Shown one piece after another: positions 55,780 through 64,000 of a stretch of 64,000 nt of DNA. A program made the position numbers and the translations under genes. Under the pieces are notes generated by a model. It made no database searches. It was not told the DNA's origin and saw nothing but the letters and a program-made list of their open reading frames with translations. The number at the start of each line of letters is the position of its first letter. The stretch's first letter is position 1. Source of the DNA: Pseudomonas brassicacearum (GTDB lineage: Bacteria; Pseudomonadota; Gammaproteobacteria; Pseudomonadales; Pseudomonadaceae); contig NZ_MOBJ01000006.1 of NCBI RefSeq assembly GCF_003732225.1, positions 643,155 through 707,154 on the forward strand. The letters run 5' to 3'.

Positions 55780-56319
55780 TTAACCCTCCTTGACCAGGCC
55801 GAGATCGGTCAGCACGTTGCGCGTGGCGCTGTAATAGCGCACGTAGCCGGTGCAGCGGCAGATGTGGTGGCCGAGGCTGTCCTCGATCACCGCTTCCAGC
55901 TGACTTTTCCTGATCGGCTGACGCTGGAGTTTTTCCACCAGCACGGTCGCGGCGTTGACGAAGCCCGGGGCGCAATAGCTGCACTGGAAGGCGAACTCGT
56001 CGACGAAACGTTGCTGGATCGGGTTCAGTTCAGTGACCTTGCCGCTGTCATCGCGAACTGCGTGACCTTCGATGGTGCGGATTTTCTTGCCCTCGAAGTA
56101 ATGCGCGCCGGTGATGCAGGTGCGTACTTCTTCGCTGGTGCCGTCGGGGTTGTCGACAATCACCACACAGGCGTGACAAATACCCTGGCCGCAGCCCAGG
56201 CGCGAGCCGGTGAGGTTTCGGTATTCGTGCAGGTAGTCGATCATCGGCAGATCATCAGGGACCTCGACGGGACCGACAGATTGACCATTGAGGGTCATTT
56301 GAAGCGGACGGTTAGCCAT
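55780..56319 (-). CDS. (2Fe-2S) subunit of the molybdenum dehydrogenase
   Basis: 179-aa subunit with two [2Fe-2S] clusters. Plant-ferredoxin-type cluster: RLGCGQGICHACVVIVDNP with a fourth Cys in VRTCITGA. Second cluster: FQCSYCAPGF and HHICRCTGYVRYY. AAGGAGG lies 6-12 bp before the ATG, and the start overlaps the stop of the large subunit gene by 8 bp. No signal peptide: it would be exported together with the Tat-bearing large subunit, as in aldehyde and isoquinoline dehydrogenases. Confidence 0.94.
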   Translation of the reverse strand: MANRPLQMTLNGQSVGPVEVPDDLPMIDYLHEYRNLTGSRLGCGQGICHACVVIVDNPDGTSEEVRTCITGAHYFEGKKIRTIEGHAVRDDSGKVTELNPIQQRFVDEFAFQCSYCAPGFVNAATVLVEKLQRQPIRKSQLEAVIEDSLGHHICRCTGYVRYYSATRNVLTDLGLVKEG

Positions 56320-59143
56320 TGAGGGCCTCCTTGATGCGTGCTGGCGTGATAGGCAGGTCACGGACCCGTTTGCCGATAGCGTGGGCCACGGCATTGGCGA
56401 TGGCGCCCACCACCGGAATCATCACCACCTCGGCGATGCCCTTGGACGGATCGCTTGGCGACAATGGCGGGAGGATTTCCGAGGTCTGCTTCCACACCGC
56501 AACGTCCTTGGCGCGCGGCAAACGATAACGGTTGAAGTTCCAGTCACCCTCCCCCGGTCCACCTTCGTACAGCGGCATTTCTTCCAGCAGCGCGTGACCG
56601 ATGCCCATGGCGATCCCGCCTTCGAGCTGGCCCTTGACCAGTTCCGGCACCAGCACCCGGCCGCATTCGAGCCAGGAGTGATGGTTGAGGACTTGCACCT
56701 CGCTCGAACCTTTATTCACTTTCAATTCGACCAGCGTGGCCACGGGGCTGTAATACGTCACCGCCGCGTTGTTCAACTGGGTCGCCGGGTACGCAATGTT
56801 CTGCCGATCCAGCAGGTGGAAACCGGCGCTGCTCATCTGTGCCTTTATCGCGCTCGGTGCGCCGTCGCCATACTTCACGGCGAGACCGTCGAGTGGCAGA
56901 CGCTCGCGCACGCCATTGATGCTGTATTCGGCCTCAGCCCAGCTCCAGCGATTGAAACCGTGCACGGTCGCGCCGGTCACCAGGCCGCGCTCATGGGCAC
57001 GTTTGGCCAACACGGCGAATGGCAGCGGTTCCATGCCGTTGGCGGTCAGTTTGCCGTCCACCCAATGCGCGTCTTCGCGGCGCACCACGTAAGGGTTGGC
57101 CTGGCCACCGAACGGGCCTTGACGCCAGATTTCGACGGCCGCTGGCCACAGACCGTGGTTGAACAGCACGCGCGCGGCTTCACGGGTGGCGTGGCTGAAG
57201 TAGTATGCCGAGTTGGTCGCCGACGACGCCGAGGCAATCTTGCCGACCCAACGCGGGTTACGCAGCAGCGTGTCCTGCTCGGCCTGGCTCATGAGGTACG
57301 GGTTGCCGCTGCTGGTCAATTGCAGCTCTTTCCATTCGGTTTCACCGGTCTTCACTTCACTGGCCGGGTTGCCGAGGAAATCGGCGACCACCAAGGCCTG
57401 GGAAGTGGACATGCCGGTACCGATCTCGATGCCGATGTGGCGCAGCGTGATATGGCCGTCAGCGGTGAACTCGACGCTCGCCATCGGTGCTTCGGAACCG
57501 GTGCCGAAGTCTTTCTGGCAAATGGCAAAACCAATGCCGTACCAGCTATCCGGGTCCTTGGCGTCCTCTTGTTTTTTCAGCGCGTGACGGTTTTTCCAGA
57601 GCTCGTTATCAGCTGCCTTCTCAAGAATTTCATGCAGGCGCAACGCACCTGCCGGCACTGCGCCCTGGGTGTTTTTCATACCGGACAGCAGCGCGTTTTT
57701 CTTGCGCAGGTCGATGGCGTCGATACCCAGACGATCAGCGATTTCATCCACCATCATCTCGGTGGCGGCCATGCTTTGCAGGGTGCCGTAGCCACGCATG
57801 GAGCCGGCTTCAACGCCGCGCGAGTGGTACGCGGTCACTTGCAGGTCGTTCTGCGGCATGTAGTAAATCGACTGCGCAGCCGTCGCACCAACCGCTGCCA
57901 CCGAAGGGCTGTAGTTGATTCGGCCACCGCCGTCGATGGACATGTCCGCACGGAAAATCTTGAAGGTGTGATCCTGTTTGTCGACGGCCAACTGGTAACG
58001 GATGTCGAACGGATGACGCTTGATGCCGCTCTGGAATTGCTCGTAACGGTCGTTGGCCAGACGCACCGGCACACCGGCGCCATACAACGCTGCCAGGGCT
58101 GCGTAGTAGACAAAAATATTGTGGTCTTTGGAACCGTAGCCAACGGTGTAGCCAGGGTGCATGTTCAGCGTGCTCAAGCCGAAACGCGACGGCGCGATCA
58201 TCTTCGCGGTTTCAGTTGCGGCCTCCAACGGGCACTGGGTGGCGACGACAAAATGCAGGGTTTTGGTCGCCGGGTCGTACCAACCGTTGCCGTTGTCCGG
58301 CTCCATTGCGGCCGGTTCAATCGACGGCGTCTTGTAGCGTTCGTCGAAGACCATCCAGCCTTCTGGCGGGGTTTCCAGTTGCTGCTGCATGCGGTCGGCA
58401 TAAAACAGGCCGCGCTCGGTCAGGTTGCCATGCAGGTTTGGCTGGGCGTTCCACACTGGACGCCGTTCGCGAATCATCGGGAACAGGATCGAGTCCTTCA
58501 GGCTGGCGAACTCGTCTTCATCCGCTGAGGTTGCCCCGCCGACCCGCACGTAACGGAAACTGCCATAAGGATCGCGCGTGTAAAACGGAGCCTCGGCGCC
58601 GTAGCGGATCGCTTTGTCGTTGAACTTGAGCTTGTTCTTGGCCTGGCGGAAACGCTCGAAGTCGTTCCAGATCAGGATCGCCACCGGATGGCCGATGAAC
58701 ATCGGCACCTTGCCGGTCGGCAGCAGTGGATCGGGCGCATGGTCTTCAGGGAAGACAATGCCGTCCTTGTCCAGGTCCTCGCTGGTGACGATGCGATCAG
58801 GCTGCAACTCGGGACCCAGCAACGACAGGTCGAAACCGTCATAAATGCGGTCAGCGCGAATGGTTTTGAGCAGCATCGCGTGGCCCTGTTGTTGCGGCCA
58901 GCCCGGCATGTCCTTGGCGCGGATGTCGCGAGCAAATACCTTGCTACCGCAGACCTTGGACAATGAGTCGTTGCGCATGCGGGCCTTGCCGTTGTTGCCG
59001 AGCCATTGCTCGGACGGCACGGTCACGCTGTTTTCCATCAAGGCAGCCAACGCCTGGGAGCTGAGCGGGGTCAGCGTCACGCTGACACCAGCAATCAACC
59101 CGCCCTGCAGGAAGGAGCGCCGGGATATATCACGGTTGGACAT
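56312..59143 (-). CDS. Molybdopterin-binding large subunit, xanthine-dehydrogenase family, Tat-exported
   Basis: 943-aa catalytic subunit. Twin-arginine signal: SRRSFLQGGLIAGVSVTLTP. The mature part carries the aldehyde oxidase/xanthine dehydrogenase molybdopterin folds (QCPLEAATETAKMIAPSRFG, SRGVEAGSMRGYGTLQSMAA, HIGIEIGTGMSTSQALVVAD) and the C-terminal segment KGIAEVVMIPVVGAIANAV, whose Glu is the expected catalytic base. With the 2Fe-2S and triheme subunits it resembles membrane-linked aldehyde dehydrogenase or isoquinoline 1-oxidoreductase (P. putida PP_3621-3623 type). The substrate could be an aldehyde such as vanillin, or an N-heterocycle; not determined. Confidence 0.92.
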   Translation of the reverse strand: MSNRDISRRSFLQGGLIAGVSVTLTPLSSQALAALMENSVTVPSEQWLGNNGKARMRNDSLSKVCGSKVFARDIRAKDMPGWPQQQGHAMLLKTIRADRIYDGFDLSLLGPELQPDRIVTSEDLDKDGIVFPEDHAPDPLLPTGKVPMFIGHPVAILIWNDFERFRQAKNKLKFNDKAIRYGAEAPFYTRDPYGSFRYVRVGGATSADEDEFASLKDSILFPMIRERRPVWNAQPNLHGNLTERGLFYADRMQQQLETPPEGWMVFDERYKTPSIEPAAMEPDNGNGWYDPATKTLHFVVATQCPLEAATETAKMIAPSRFGLSTLNMHPGYTVGYGSKDHNIFVYYAALAALYGAGVPVRLANDRYEQFQSGIKRHPFDIRYQLAVDKQDHTFKIFRADMSIDGGGRINYSPSVAAVGATAAQSIYYMPQNDLQVTAYHSRGVEAGSMRGYGTLQSMAATEMMVDEIADRLGIDAIDLRKKNALLSGMKNTQGAVPAGALRLHEILEKAADNELWKNRHALKKQEDAKDPDSWYGIGFAICQKDFGTGSEAPMASVEFTADGHITLRHIGIEIGTGMSTSQALVVADFLGNPASEVKTGETEWKELQLTSSGNPYLMSQAEQDTLLRNPRWVGKIASASSATNSAYYFSHATREAARVLFNHGLWPAAVEIWRQGPFGGQANPYVVRREDAHWVDGKLTANGMEPLPFAVLAKRAHERGLVTGATVHGFNRWSWAEAEYSINGVRERLPLDGLAVKYGDGAPSAIKAQMSSAGFHLLDRQNIAYPATQLNNAAVTYYSPVATLVELKVNKGSSEVQVLNHHSWLECGRVLVPELVKGQLEGGIAMGIGHALLEEMPLYEGGPGEGDWNFNRYRLPRAKDVAVWKQTSEILPPLSPSDPSKGIAEVVMIPVVGAIANAVAHAIGKRVRDLPITPARIKEALNG

Positions 59144-59395
59144 GGATCATCCTCTGGACGGTTATGAATTCCGCCCATGTCGTTATGGTGTACTGGAAAA
59201 TCTTTGGTCTCAGGAGCCCTTCCTGGCGATGCGAAGGGCTGAAAAGCCGAAAAGCTGACCTAATGGTTAACTTTATCGAATTTGTCAGGCCTCGGCAAAA
59301 GTAATAGTAGTTCGAAGGTGGTTTTCCCTCGTTGAAAGAGGGGGCTCTTTACGCGGGTTTAAAGATGCACAGCGTTCCCGGATCTTTTCATGGGC

Positions 59396-59423
59396 ATAAA
59401 AAACCCCGCACGATGGCGGGGTT
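59396..59423 (-). terminator. Terminator of the alpha/beta-hydrolase gene
   Basis: Perfect stem AACCCCGC/GCGGGGTT, 6-nt loop, with a T-run on the minus strand, 19 bp after the stop codon. Confidence 0.9.
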
Positions 59424-59441
59424 CAGTATTTTCGGTAGTCG

Positions 59442-60137
59442 CTACTTCGTCACGGCCGCCGCTGCTTCATCGATCAATCCAGCGACTTCAACCGGCATCG
59501 AAGCCAGTGATGCATGGCTTGCCTTCAGGGTGATCACCTTTCTGGCGCCGAGCCGCGCGGACATCCGCTGTTGGTTTTCGGGGGCGATCATTCGGTCGTC
59601 ACTGGAGATCTGATACCACGAGGGCTTGTTCTTCCAGGCCGGCGCGGTAATCGTGTCGCCAAAGGTACTGGCCAGAGGTGCCTTCTGCGTGATGCCCATC
59701 ACCAGCCCCTCATTCTCCGGCAGGTCTTGGCAGAAGCTTTGGTGATAGAGCTTCGGATCGACCCACAAATAACCGTCGCTATCGGGTACAAGGTTCCGCG
59801 CCGCAACAGGCAGATGCTCTTGAGTGATACCGCCCGGGCTCTCGCCAGCATCGGGGGCAAACGCGGCGATATACACCAGGCCGACCACATTCGGTTGATC
59901 GCCCGCCTCGGTAATGACCGCACCGCCATAAGAGTGGCCCACCAGCAAGACCGGTCCCGGTTGTTGCGCAATCATCTTGCGCGTGCGTTCCGCATCGTCG
60001 GCCAGTGAGGTCAGCGGCAGTTCAACGGCGCGAATAGAGGCATAGCCCCTTCGAAGCAGCTCCGCGATGACCCTGTTCCAGTGCGCTGCGCCTCCCCAAA
60101 AGCCGTGTACCAACAAAATCGTGGGTTTGTCGCTCAT
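59442..60137 (-). CDS. Alpha/beta-hydrolase, EstC/salicylate-esterase-like
   Basis: 231-aa hydrolase. Oxyanion region TILLVHGFWGGAAHW; nucleophile Ser in VLLVGHSYGGAVI (about residue 80); acid in the SSDDRMIAPENQQ segment; His in LKASHASLASMP. This is the small family of plant-like esterases (EstC, methyl-salicylate/hydroxynitrile lyase fold) common in bacteria. GGGAG lies 8-12 bp before the ATG; the upstream frame is discarded. No signal peptide. Substrate unknown. Confidence 0.88.
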   Translation of the reverse strand: MSDKPTILLVHGFWGGAAHWNRVIAELLRRGYASIRAVELPLTSLADDAERTRKMIAQQPGPVLLVGHSYGGAVITEAGDQPNVVGLVYIAAFAPDAGESPGGITQEHLPVAARNLVPDSDGYLWVDPKLYHQSFCQDLPENEGLVMGITQKAPLASTFGDTITAPAWKNKPSWYQISSDDRMIAPENQQRMSARLGARKVITLKASHASLASMPVEVAGLIDEAAAAVTK

Positions 60138-60517
60138 CAGATCGCTCCCGGTTTCGTAGAGTTGAGTAACCGCCACTCTCACTCGGCGCAGGCCTTCATG
60201 ATGTGGCGCAATACGCCCATTGCTGCGCGTTTGCCACCACTTGGATTAGCACGACGCTATCAGTTCGTCTACAAAGTTATCCCTTGGCGCCCTTCAGCAC
60301 CGCTTGGGATCTGGGGGAGTGATCGACGAGCGGACATTCTTCAGCTCGAAAAAAAGCCCGCATGCGGGCGGGCTTAAAGGGGATATTTCAAAGGAGTGAG
60401 GTCAATCTAGGCAGGTTAGGGTGAAGAGTTCGTGAAAGGGTTGTCAGCGTTACGGAAATCTCGCGATTCCAGACATCTGGACCAAAGCCTGTGTATCAAG
60501 CGGTTGAAACCATCGCC
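60138..60517. other. Gene-free stretch before the small membrane protein gene
   Basis: 380 bp between the hydrolase and the 84-aa gene (both minus). It contains only the terminator at 60348-60375; I see no supported coding sequence or repeat. Confidence 0.6.
60348..60375 (-). terminator. Rho-independent terminator
   Basis: GCCCGCATGCGGGC hairpin with a long T-run on the minus strand, about 140 bp after the 84-aa gene. Confidence 0.8.
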
Positions 60518-60772
60518 TTATCTGACACCCTCACCTTCACGTTGTCTTTCTTTTTGCCTCGCACCTTTACTCCATTTTTTCCTCAACCACTTGTGTAAGG
60601 GCTCAAGCAGAAAAAACAGTACATAGGCTGCCAGAACGAGTGCGAGATCAATCCAGGACTCGGCAATGGGCCCTTCGAAGTACTCGATGCAGTACTTGAC
60701 TACGAACAGCAACGAGATTCCGCCGAGTGCCATTAATGTGACAACGGCCAGACTTGATAACCTTGCTTTCAA
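60518..60772 (-). CDS. Small membrane protein, 84 aa (TTG start)
   Basis: Two membrane helices (LAVVTLMALGGISLLFVVKY and WIDLALVLAAYVLFFLLEPL) then a strongly basic tail (KWLRKKWSKGARQKERQREG). The start codon is TTG with GAGAGG 7 bp upstream. The tail should face the cytoplasm. Family not recognised; reported as a probable gene because of the clear ribosome site and sensible topology. Confidence 0.65.
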   Translation of the reverse strand: MKARLSSLAVVTLMALGGISLLFVVKYCIEYFEGPIAESWIDLALVLAAYVLFFLLEPLHKWLRKKWSKGARQKERQREGEGVR

Positions 60773-60913
60773 CTTGACACCTCTCCCTACTGTGTTCCGG
60801 CGACCTCATTTTGGACGCCTGGAAATCTCCATCGTTCCGTCAAATCTAAAAGCATGCAGCAAGCCAGGGCCTTGAAATTACGAGGCCCGAGGAGCAGACA
60901 GAGTGAGCGATGC

Positions 60914-61144
60914 TCATTTAAGGCTGATTCGGTGTGCTTTCACTTCATCCGCGTAGGTTGCAAGCCGATCTTCGGCGGTCTCCAGCACTTGACACGTTTT
61001 CAGCAGTGCCTCGGCGTCGACCTCATTACCGGTCTGCCTCAGCCGCTCGGCAATTCCTTTGAGCGCCACCGCCGACCATCGCAAATCAGACGCAAGATTC
61101 TGGAAATCGCTGCGCAGTTCGTGTTCGGGTTTGTTGAGTAACAT
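60914..61144 (-). CDS. Conserved hypothetical protein, 76 aa, helical
   Basis: Soluble all-helical protein MLLNKPEHELRSDFQNLASD... with heptad-like leucines. GGAGGG precedes the ATG by 7 bp. No named family recognised. Upstream lies an AT-rich region likely to hold its promoter. Confidence 0.68.
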   Translation of the reverse strand: MLLNKPEHELRSDFQNLASDLRWSAVALKGIAERLRQTGNEVDAEALLKTCQVLETAEDRLATYADEVKAHRISLK

Positions 61145-61497
61145 GGCAATTCCCTCCGCGTCGGCGCTTCACACGATGCGACGCTCTGAAAATCGGTATG
61201 ACTGCACAAGACTTCATAACCCTCTCGTGCACTTGATGCAACTCCCGGATTCAGTACCCCGCGCCATCGGCCAATCAAACCTGCCACCCGATTGCTCTCC
61301 AGGCGCGTGCCTACTCAGGTACAGCGAAAACAGCCATCAACTCGGCCAGGTTACAAGCGCATCAGCGATCATGACGACTTGCATCTCGTCGGCCTGAATG
61401 ACTGTGATTCAGGACCCGAAGCCCGACATATTTGCAAGGATTCTCATAAGCTTTATACCATAAACTATTGTTTTATATACCGAACATAATCACTGCA
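61145..61497. other. Intergenic stretch without a supported gene
   Basis: 353 bp between two minus-strand small genes. It becomes AT-rich near 61440-61490 (tail TTTATACCATAAACTATTG), which may hold the terminator region of the DUF1652 gene or a promoter. I see no conserved frame, repeat or RNA. Confidence 0.5.
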
Positions 61498-61740
61498 TCA
61501 GCCGGCGAATGCTCTGCGCCCGGCTTTCATCTCAGTCCGCAGCTCGCCGATAAAGTTGGATACTTCCCGTGCACTGGTGAGCTTCGCGGTCGATACGCCG
61601 GTGATCAGTAATTCAACGCGTCCGGATTCTGGCTCGACAATTTCGATCCTCAACGATCCGTCGGGATTCACCGTGCAGGTGCACGAGAGTGGAGGGAAAC
61701 CGGACTCCACAATCTGGCAAAGCTGAAGAAGAGGAAACAT
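61498..61740 (-). CDS. DUF1652 family protein, 80 aa
   Basis: Small Pseudomonas-specific protein with the family pattern QIVESGFPPLSCTCTVNPDG, SLRIEIVEPESGRVELLITG and VSTAKLTSAREVSNFIGELR. Pseudomonads carry several paralogs. Function unknown. Confidence 0.85.
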   Translation of the reverse strand: MFPLLQLCQIVESGFPPLSCTCTVNPDGSLRIEIVEPESGRVELLITGVSTAKLTSAREVSNFIGELRTEMKAGRRAFAG

Positions 61741-61981
61741 GGCATTCCGTCCGTGGGATTGTGTATGGGAGTGTTGCCTGATCGTTACAGGTTAGCTGAC
61801 CACGGCGAACGCGAACGAATTAACCTCAAAGTGCTATGTGTTTCGCACGTCGTAATGCCGCGAAGCCCGCAACAGGCTTTTACAAAGCATCTAGACTCCA
61901 ACGAAGAAGTGCTGGAGATACAGGCAAGAATCTGCCCTTGATAGCAAGCCACTCCCACCCAAACCCTGAGTACACAAGACT

Positions 61982-62734
61982 ATGTGTGAATCATGTGATT
62001 CAAACCCTGCGCCAGATGCAGAGAGTCGTCGTCGATTTCTCCGGCTTGCAGGAATAGGCGCCGGTGCCCTGCTGCTTGCCGGTGCGCTGCCTGACAGCAT
62101 CGTCCAGGCCGCCGAGAAAAAGGCCCCTCCTCCAAAACCACAAAACTCGATCAGCCCGGATGCGGCCCTTCAACGACTCATCGCGGGCAATAAGCGGTAC
62201 ATCAGCGGCACCTCCAAGACACATGACTTCAAGTCCGAGCGTGAAGCCCTGGTCTCTGGCCAGAACCCGTTCGTGGCGGTATTGAGTTGTGCTGATTCGC
62301 GCATCGCCCCCGAGTACGCGTTTGACACGGCTCGCGGCGATCTTTTTGCGGTGCGTGTCGCGGGCAACTTCGTCACCGAGGAAGGCTTGGCAAGCCTGGA
62401 ATATTCGGTCCTGGTGCTCGGCGCACCACTGATTCTGGTGTTGGGGCATGAAAGTTGCGGTGCCCTCACTGCCGGCATCAAGGCAGTAAAGGACCATGCG
62501 GTTTTCCCTGGCCAAATCCAGAAACTGACTGATGCACTCAGGCCCGCTATCGAGAAGGTGATCAAGGATCCGGGAGATCTACTCGAGAACGCGACCGTGC
62601 AAAACGTCAGAGACTCGATCAAGAACCTCAAGAATGCCTCACCCGTACTGATGGAAGCGCTCAATAAGGGCACGCTGAAAGTCGTCGGCGGCATCTATCG
62701 ACTGGCCAGTGGCAAAGTAGATCTCATCGCCTGA
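61982..62734 (+). CDS. Beta-carbonic anhydrase with Tat signal
   Basis: 250-aa zinc enzyme interconverting CO2 and bicarbonate. The N-terminus has a twin-arginine signal (SRRRFLRLAGIGAGALLLAG), so it should work in the periplasm. Zinc ligands: Cys and Asp-Arg dyad in AVLSCADSRIAPE, His and Cys in LVLGHESCGALTAG. The length without the signal (about 205) suits the beta class. The ribosome site before ATG is weak; a hairpin terminator follows. Confidence 0.93.
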   Translation: MCESCDSNPAPDAESRRRFLRLAGIGAGALLLAGALPDSIVQAAEKKAPPPKPQNSISPDAALQRLIAGNKRYISGTSKTHDFKSEREALVSGQNPFVAVLSCADSRIAPEYAFDTARGDLFAVRVAGNFVTEEGLASLEYSVLVLGAPLILVLGHESCGALTAGIKAVKDHAVFPGQIQKLTDALRPAIEKVIKDPGDLLENATVQNVRDSIKNLKNASPVLMEALNKGTLKVVGGIYRLASGKVDLIA

Positions 62735-62739
62735 TGTGG

Positions 62740-62775
62740 AAGATGCATCTCACCCAGCGGTGCGATGCATCTTTT
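62740..62775. terminator. Bidirectional terminator
   Basis: AAGATGCATC/GATGCATCTT perfect 10-bp stem with T-run on the plus strand, between convergent carbonic anhydrase and the 61-aa gene. Confidence 0.8.
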
Positions 62776-62798
62776 GATACCCGCAGACTCGCGCCTGT

Positions 62799-62984
62799 TT
62801 ACCGTGAAGTAAGGGGCCTGGCTTTGTCGTGCAATTTTTCAAGCTCGTTATCAACCGTGCTTTGAACATCCTTCCACTCTTTCGGATTATTTTCCTGTAG
62901 CTCGTCGCTGTCCTGTTGCGCTTCATCCGAAAGGATCGGCTGAACCGGTTTTTTAGCACCCGGTAAGTGCAGATGGATTTTCAT
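62799..62984 (-). CDS. Small hypothetical protein, 61 aa
   Basis: Charged, soluble protein MKIHLHLPGAKKPVQPILSD... rich in Glu, Asp and Lys. GGAGGTGAGCC precedes the ATG, an excellent ribosome site. No family recognised. Confidence 0.65.
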   Translation of the reverse strand: MKIHLHLPGAKKPVQPILSDEAQQDSDELQENNPKEWKDVQSTVDNELEKLHDKARPLTSR

Positions 62985-63125
62985 GGCTCACCTCCGTACG
63001 CCCTACGTCGATACGCATTAGAGGTTGCGAAACGACCAATGTTCAAAGACGAGTCGTTAGAAAAGTGCGCGTGAGAGGCTTCCGGAGACGCTGAAAGACC
63101 ATTCCACGAAGGACAAATTTCAGGC

Positions 63126-63163
63126 AAAAAAAAGCCCAAGCAGCTGATGGACGCTTGGGGCTT
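63126..63163 (-). terminator. Terminator of the 142-aa lipoprotein gene
   Basis: AAGCCCAAGC and GCTTGGGGCTT (one bulge) with an 11-nt loop and a T-run on the minus strand, about 140 bp after the gene's stop. Confidence 0.7.
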
Positions 63164-63303
63164 AAAAATGCGTAAACCGTGGTAGGTGAACACGGATGCG
63201 ATAATAGCTCATCACCCAACATGTAACAAGATATTTACATCTTGTTTTCACACAAAAAATCACCTAACCCCTTAAATAACCACACATTTTTCAAGGCTGT
63301 AGC

Positions 63304-63732
63304 TCAGCGAGAGCTTGGAGCTATTGAAATGCCCTCGCTCGCATCACCGTAAATCCGAAAACGTTTTACCTCGCCGGCATCCATGGTCGTTACGACCTCA
63401 CGCAAGGAAATACCTATCGAGCACAGGCCGTTACCCTTCAGATCTTCTCCTGCACCTACAAAGACTTCCCCAGGCTTAGTGAAAAATCTTGCTCCTTCAC
63501 CAGGCCCCATCCTCGCGACAAAATCACCGTTCACGTAAATACCGATGTAGCAGGCCGAACCCAGCAAGCCACCATCACGCGTCACAAAAATCGTTCCGCT
63601 TTCTCCCGCGATGGGTTGCTGAAACGCAAAGACCCGATCACTTGGAACCCGAGCTGCTTTTTCTGCTGGAACCGGTGAGGTCATGCACCCTGAAATCAAT
63701 ACAAAGGCTGCAATAGCTATCAGAATCCGCAT
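63304..63732 (-). CDS. Lipoprotein, 142 aa
   Basis: MRILIAIAAFVLISGCMTSP is a lipoprotein signal with lipobox ISGC (Cys16). The mature part (FAFQQPIAGESGTIFVTRDG, CYIGIYVNGDFVARMGPGEG, RFFTKPGEVFVGAGEDLKGN) resembles the DUF2846-like small beta-sandwich lipoproteins, though I am not certain of the family. Two Cys in the mature domain may pair. Likely anchored to the outer membrane. Confidence 0.75.
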   Translation of the reverse strand: MRILIAIAAFVLISGCMTSPVPAEKAARVPSDRVFAFQQPIAGESGTIFVTRDGGLLGSACYIGIYVNGDFVARMGPGEGARFFTKPGEVFVGAGEDLKGNGLCSIGISLREVVTTMDAGEVKRFRIYGDASEGISIAPSSR

Positions 63733-64000
63733 GTCGAGCCCTCGCAGAACTATGCCAATACTTCATCATCACCGAGTGAATTGGATATGCACCAGGATCG
63801 TGACCCCATGAATGAACGCATGACAAACAGTATAGATGTCGGGGATGAGGGCCTTGTCCGCTGTGGTGGCTGGCCAGAAAATATTCTTGTCGATACCTGG
63901 CTCAGCCCGCAGCCCATACACCCCAAAAATGAAAAAGCCCAGCGCTATGCCGTAATGCTGTTCACTTAAGCATTTGAGTCCACGCCGGGCTTCCTAGAAA

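Noticed and set aside
56381..58528. 715-codon open frame antisense to the molybdenum subunit
   Set aside because: Mirror of the real gene's codon pattern, His/Arg-rich translation, no recognisable domain.
61753..61941. Short plus-strand frame before the carbonic anhydrase
   Set aside because: No convincing ribosome site or conserved pattern; probably leader sequence.
62981..63193. Minus-strand frame of 70 codons beyond the 61-aa gene
   Set aside because: It runs through a terminator hairpin and has no ribosome site.
63293..63330. tRNA-like A-box sequence (GGCTGTAGCTCAGCGAGAGC)
   Set aside because: No acceptor stem, anticodon arm or T-arm can be folded around it, and it overlaps the end of a lipoprotein gene.
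63781..63969. Plus-strand frame of 62 codons at the right edge
   Set aside because: Weak non-ATG start without a ribosome site and no recognisable features; the stretch from 63733 to the window end is left unassigned.

Overview
This window is a stretch of chromosome from a member of the Pseudomonas fluorescens group. The evidence is GC-rich coding sequence, seven copies of the GTGGGAGCGAGC/GCTCGCTCCCAC REP-pair (REPIN) typical of that group, two further REP-like inverted-repeat families, an MvaT/MvaU-type xenogeneic silencer, and Pseudomonas-type kgu, aruH, hpd, galU and DUF1652 genes. No prophage, CRISPR array, rRNA or tRNA was found. All calls come from reading the sequence; nothing was searched.

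Layout. 0-5.5 kb: the start of a sensor kinase and its OmpR-type response regulator, divergent from a two-gene RND efflux operon resembling MexMN, with no outer-membrane channel gene. 5.6-11.6 kb: a DUF1345 membrane protein, a small beta-rich hypothetical, a 774-aa autotransporter and a large Ig-like hypothetical. 11.9-17.3 kb: a complete 2-ketogluconate operon, ptxS-kguEKTD, with two perfect PtxS operators. 17.4-25.7 kb: aruH, a second Ig-like hypothetical, a chemoreceptor, and a glycerate/sugar-diacid module (glycerate kinase, CdaR, MFS transporter). 25.8-33.6 kb: aldo/keto reductase, RarD, Hpd, an EamA exporter with a divergent LysR gene, a CSS-EAL phosphodiesterase and mvaU. 33.7-40 kb: DUF4946, gloA, ahpF, ahpC, gor and galU, a redox and stress cluster. 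40-42.3 kb: small conserved proteins and lipoproteins. 42.4-45.2 kb: an alkylation-repair cluster (2OG-Fe(II) oxygenase, alkB, ada). 45.4-53.5 kb: a GyrI-like protein, AcuI-type reductase, nitronate monooxygenase, modABC, an ABC-F protein and small proteins. 53.6-59.1 kb: a Tat-exported molybdenum dehydrogenase operon with triheme cytochrome c and XdhC. 59.4-64 kb: an alpha/beta hydrolase, small proteins, a Tat-type beta-carbonic anhydrase and lipoproteins.

Most notable points. (1) Three hypothetical genes, two of them encoding related Ig-like proteins, have a CTG-N10-CAG (lux-box-like) palindrome upstream. In two of them the site lies about 95-100 bp before the start codon. This looks like an undescribed small regulon of surface or accessory proteins under a LuxR-type regulator that is not in the window. 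(2) A 28-bp near-identical motif precedes both the 2OG oxygenase-alkB operon and ada and contains an Ada-box-like AGT-N6-GCAA. A MITE-like element has inserted between this motif and ada. A second, longer copy follows ada, and its two ends supply the TAG stop codons of both convergent genes. (3) Ada itself lacks three of the four N-terminal zinc-binding cysteines. (4) The kguK reading frame runs through a REPIN, which supplies its C-terminus and stop codon. (5) modABC with a ModE-type palindrome lies about 4 kb from a molybdoenzyme operon, so supply and use of molybdenum are encoded close together.
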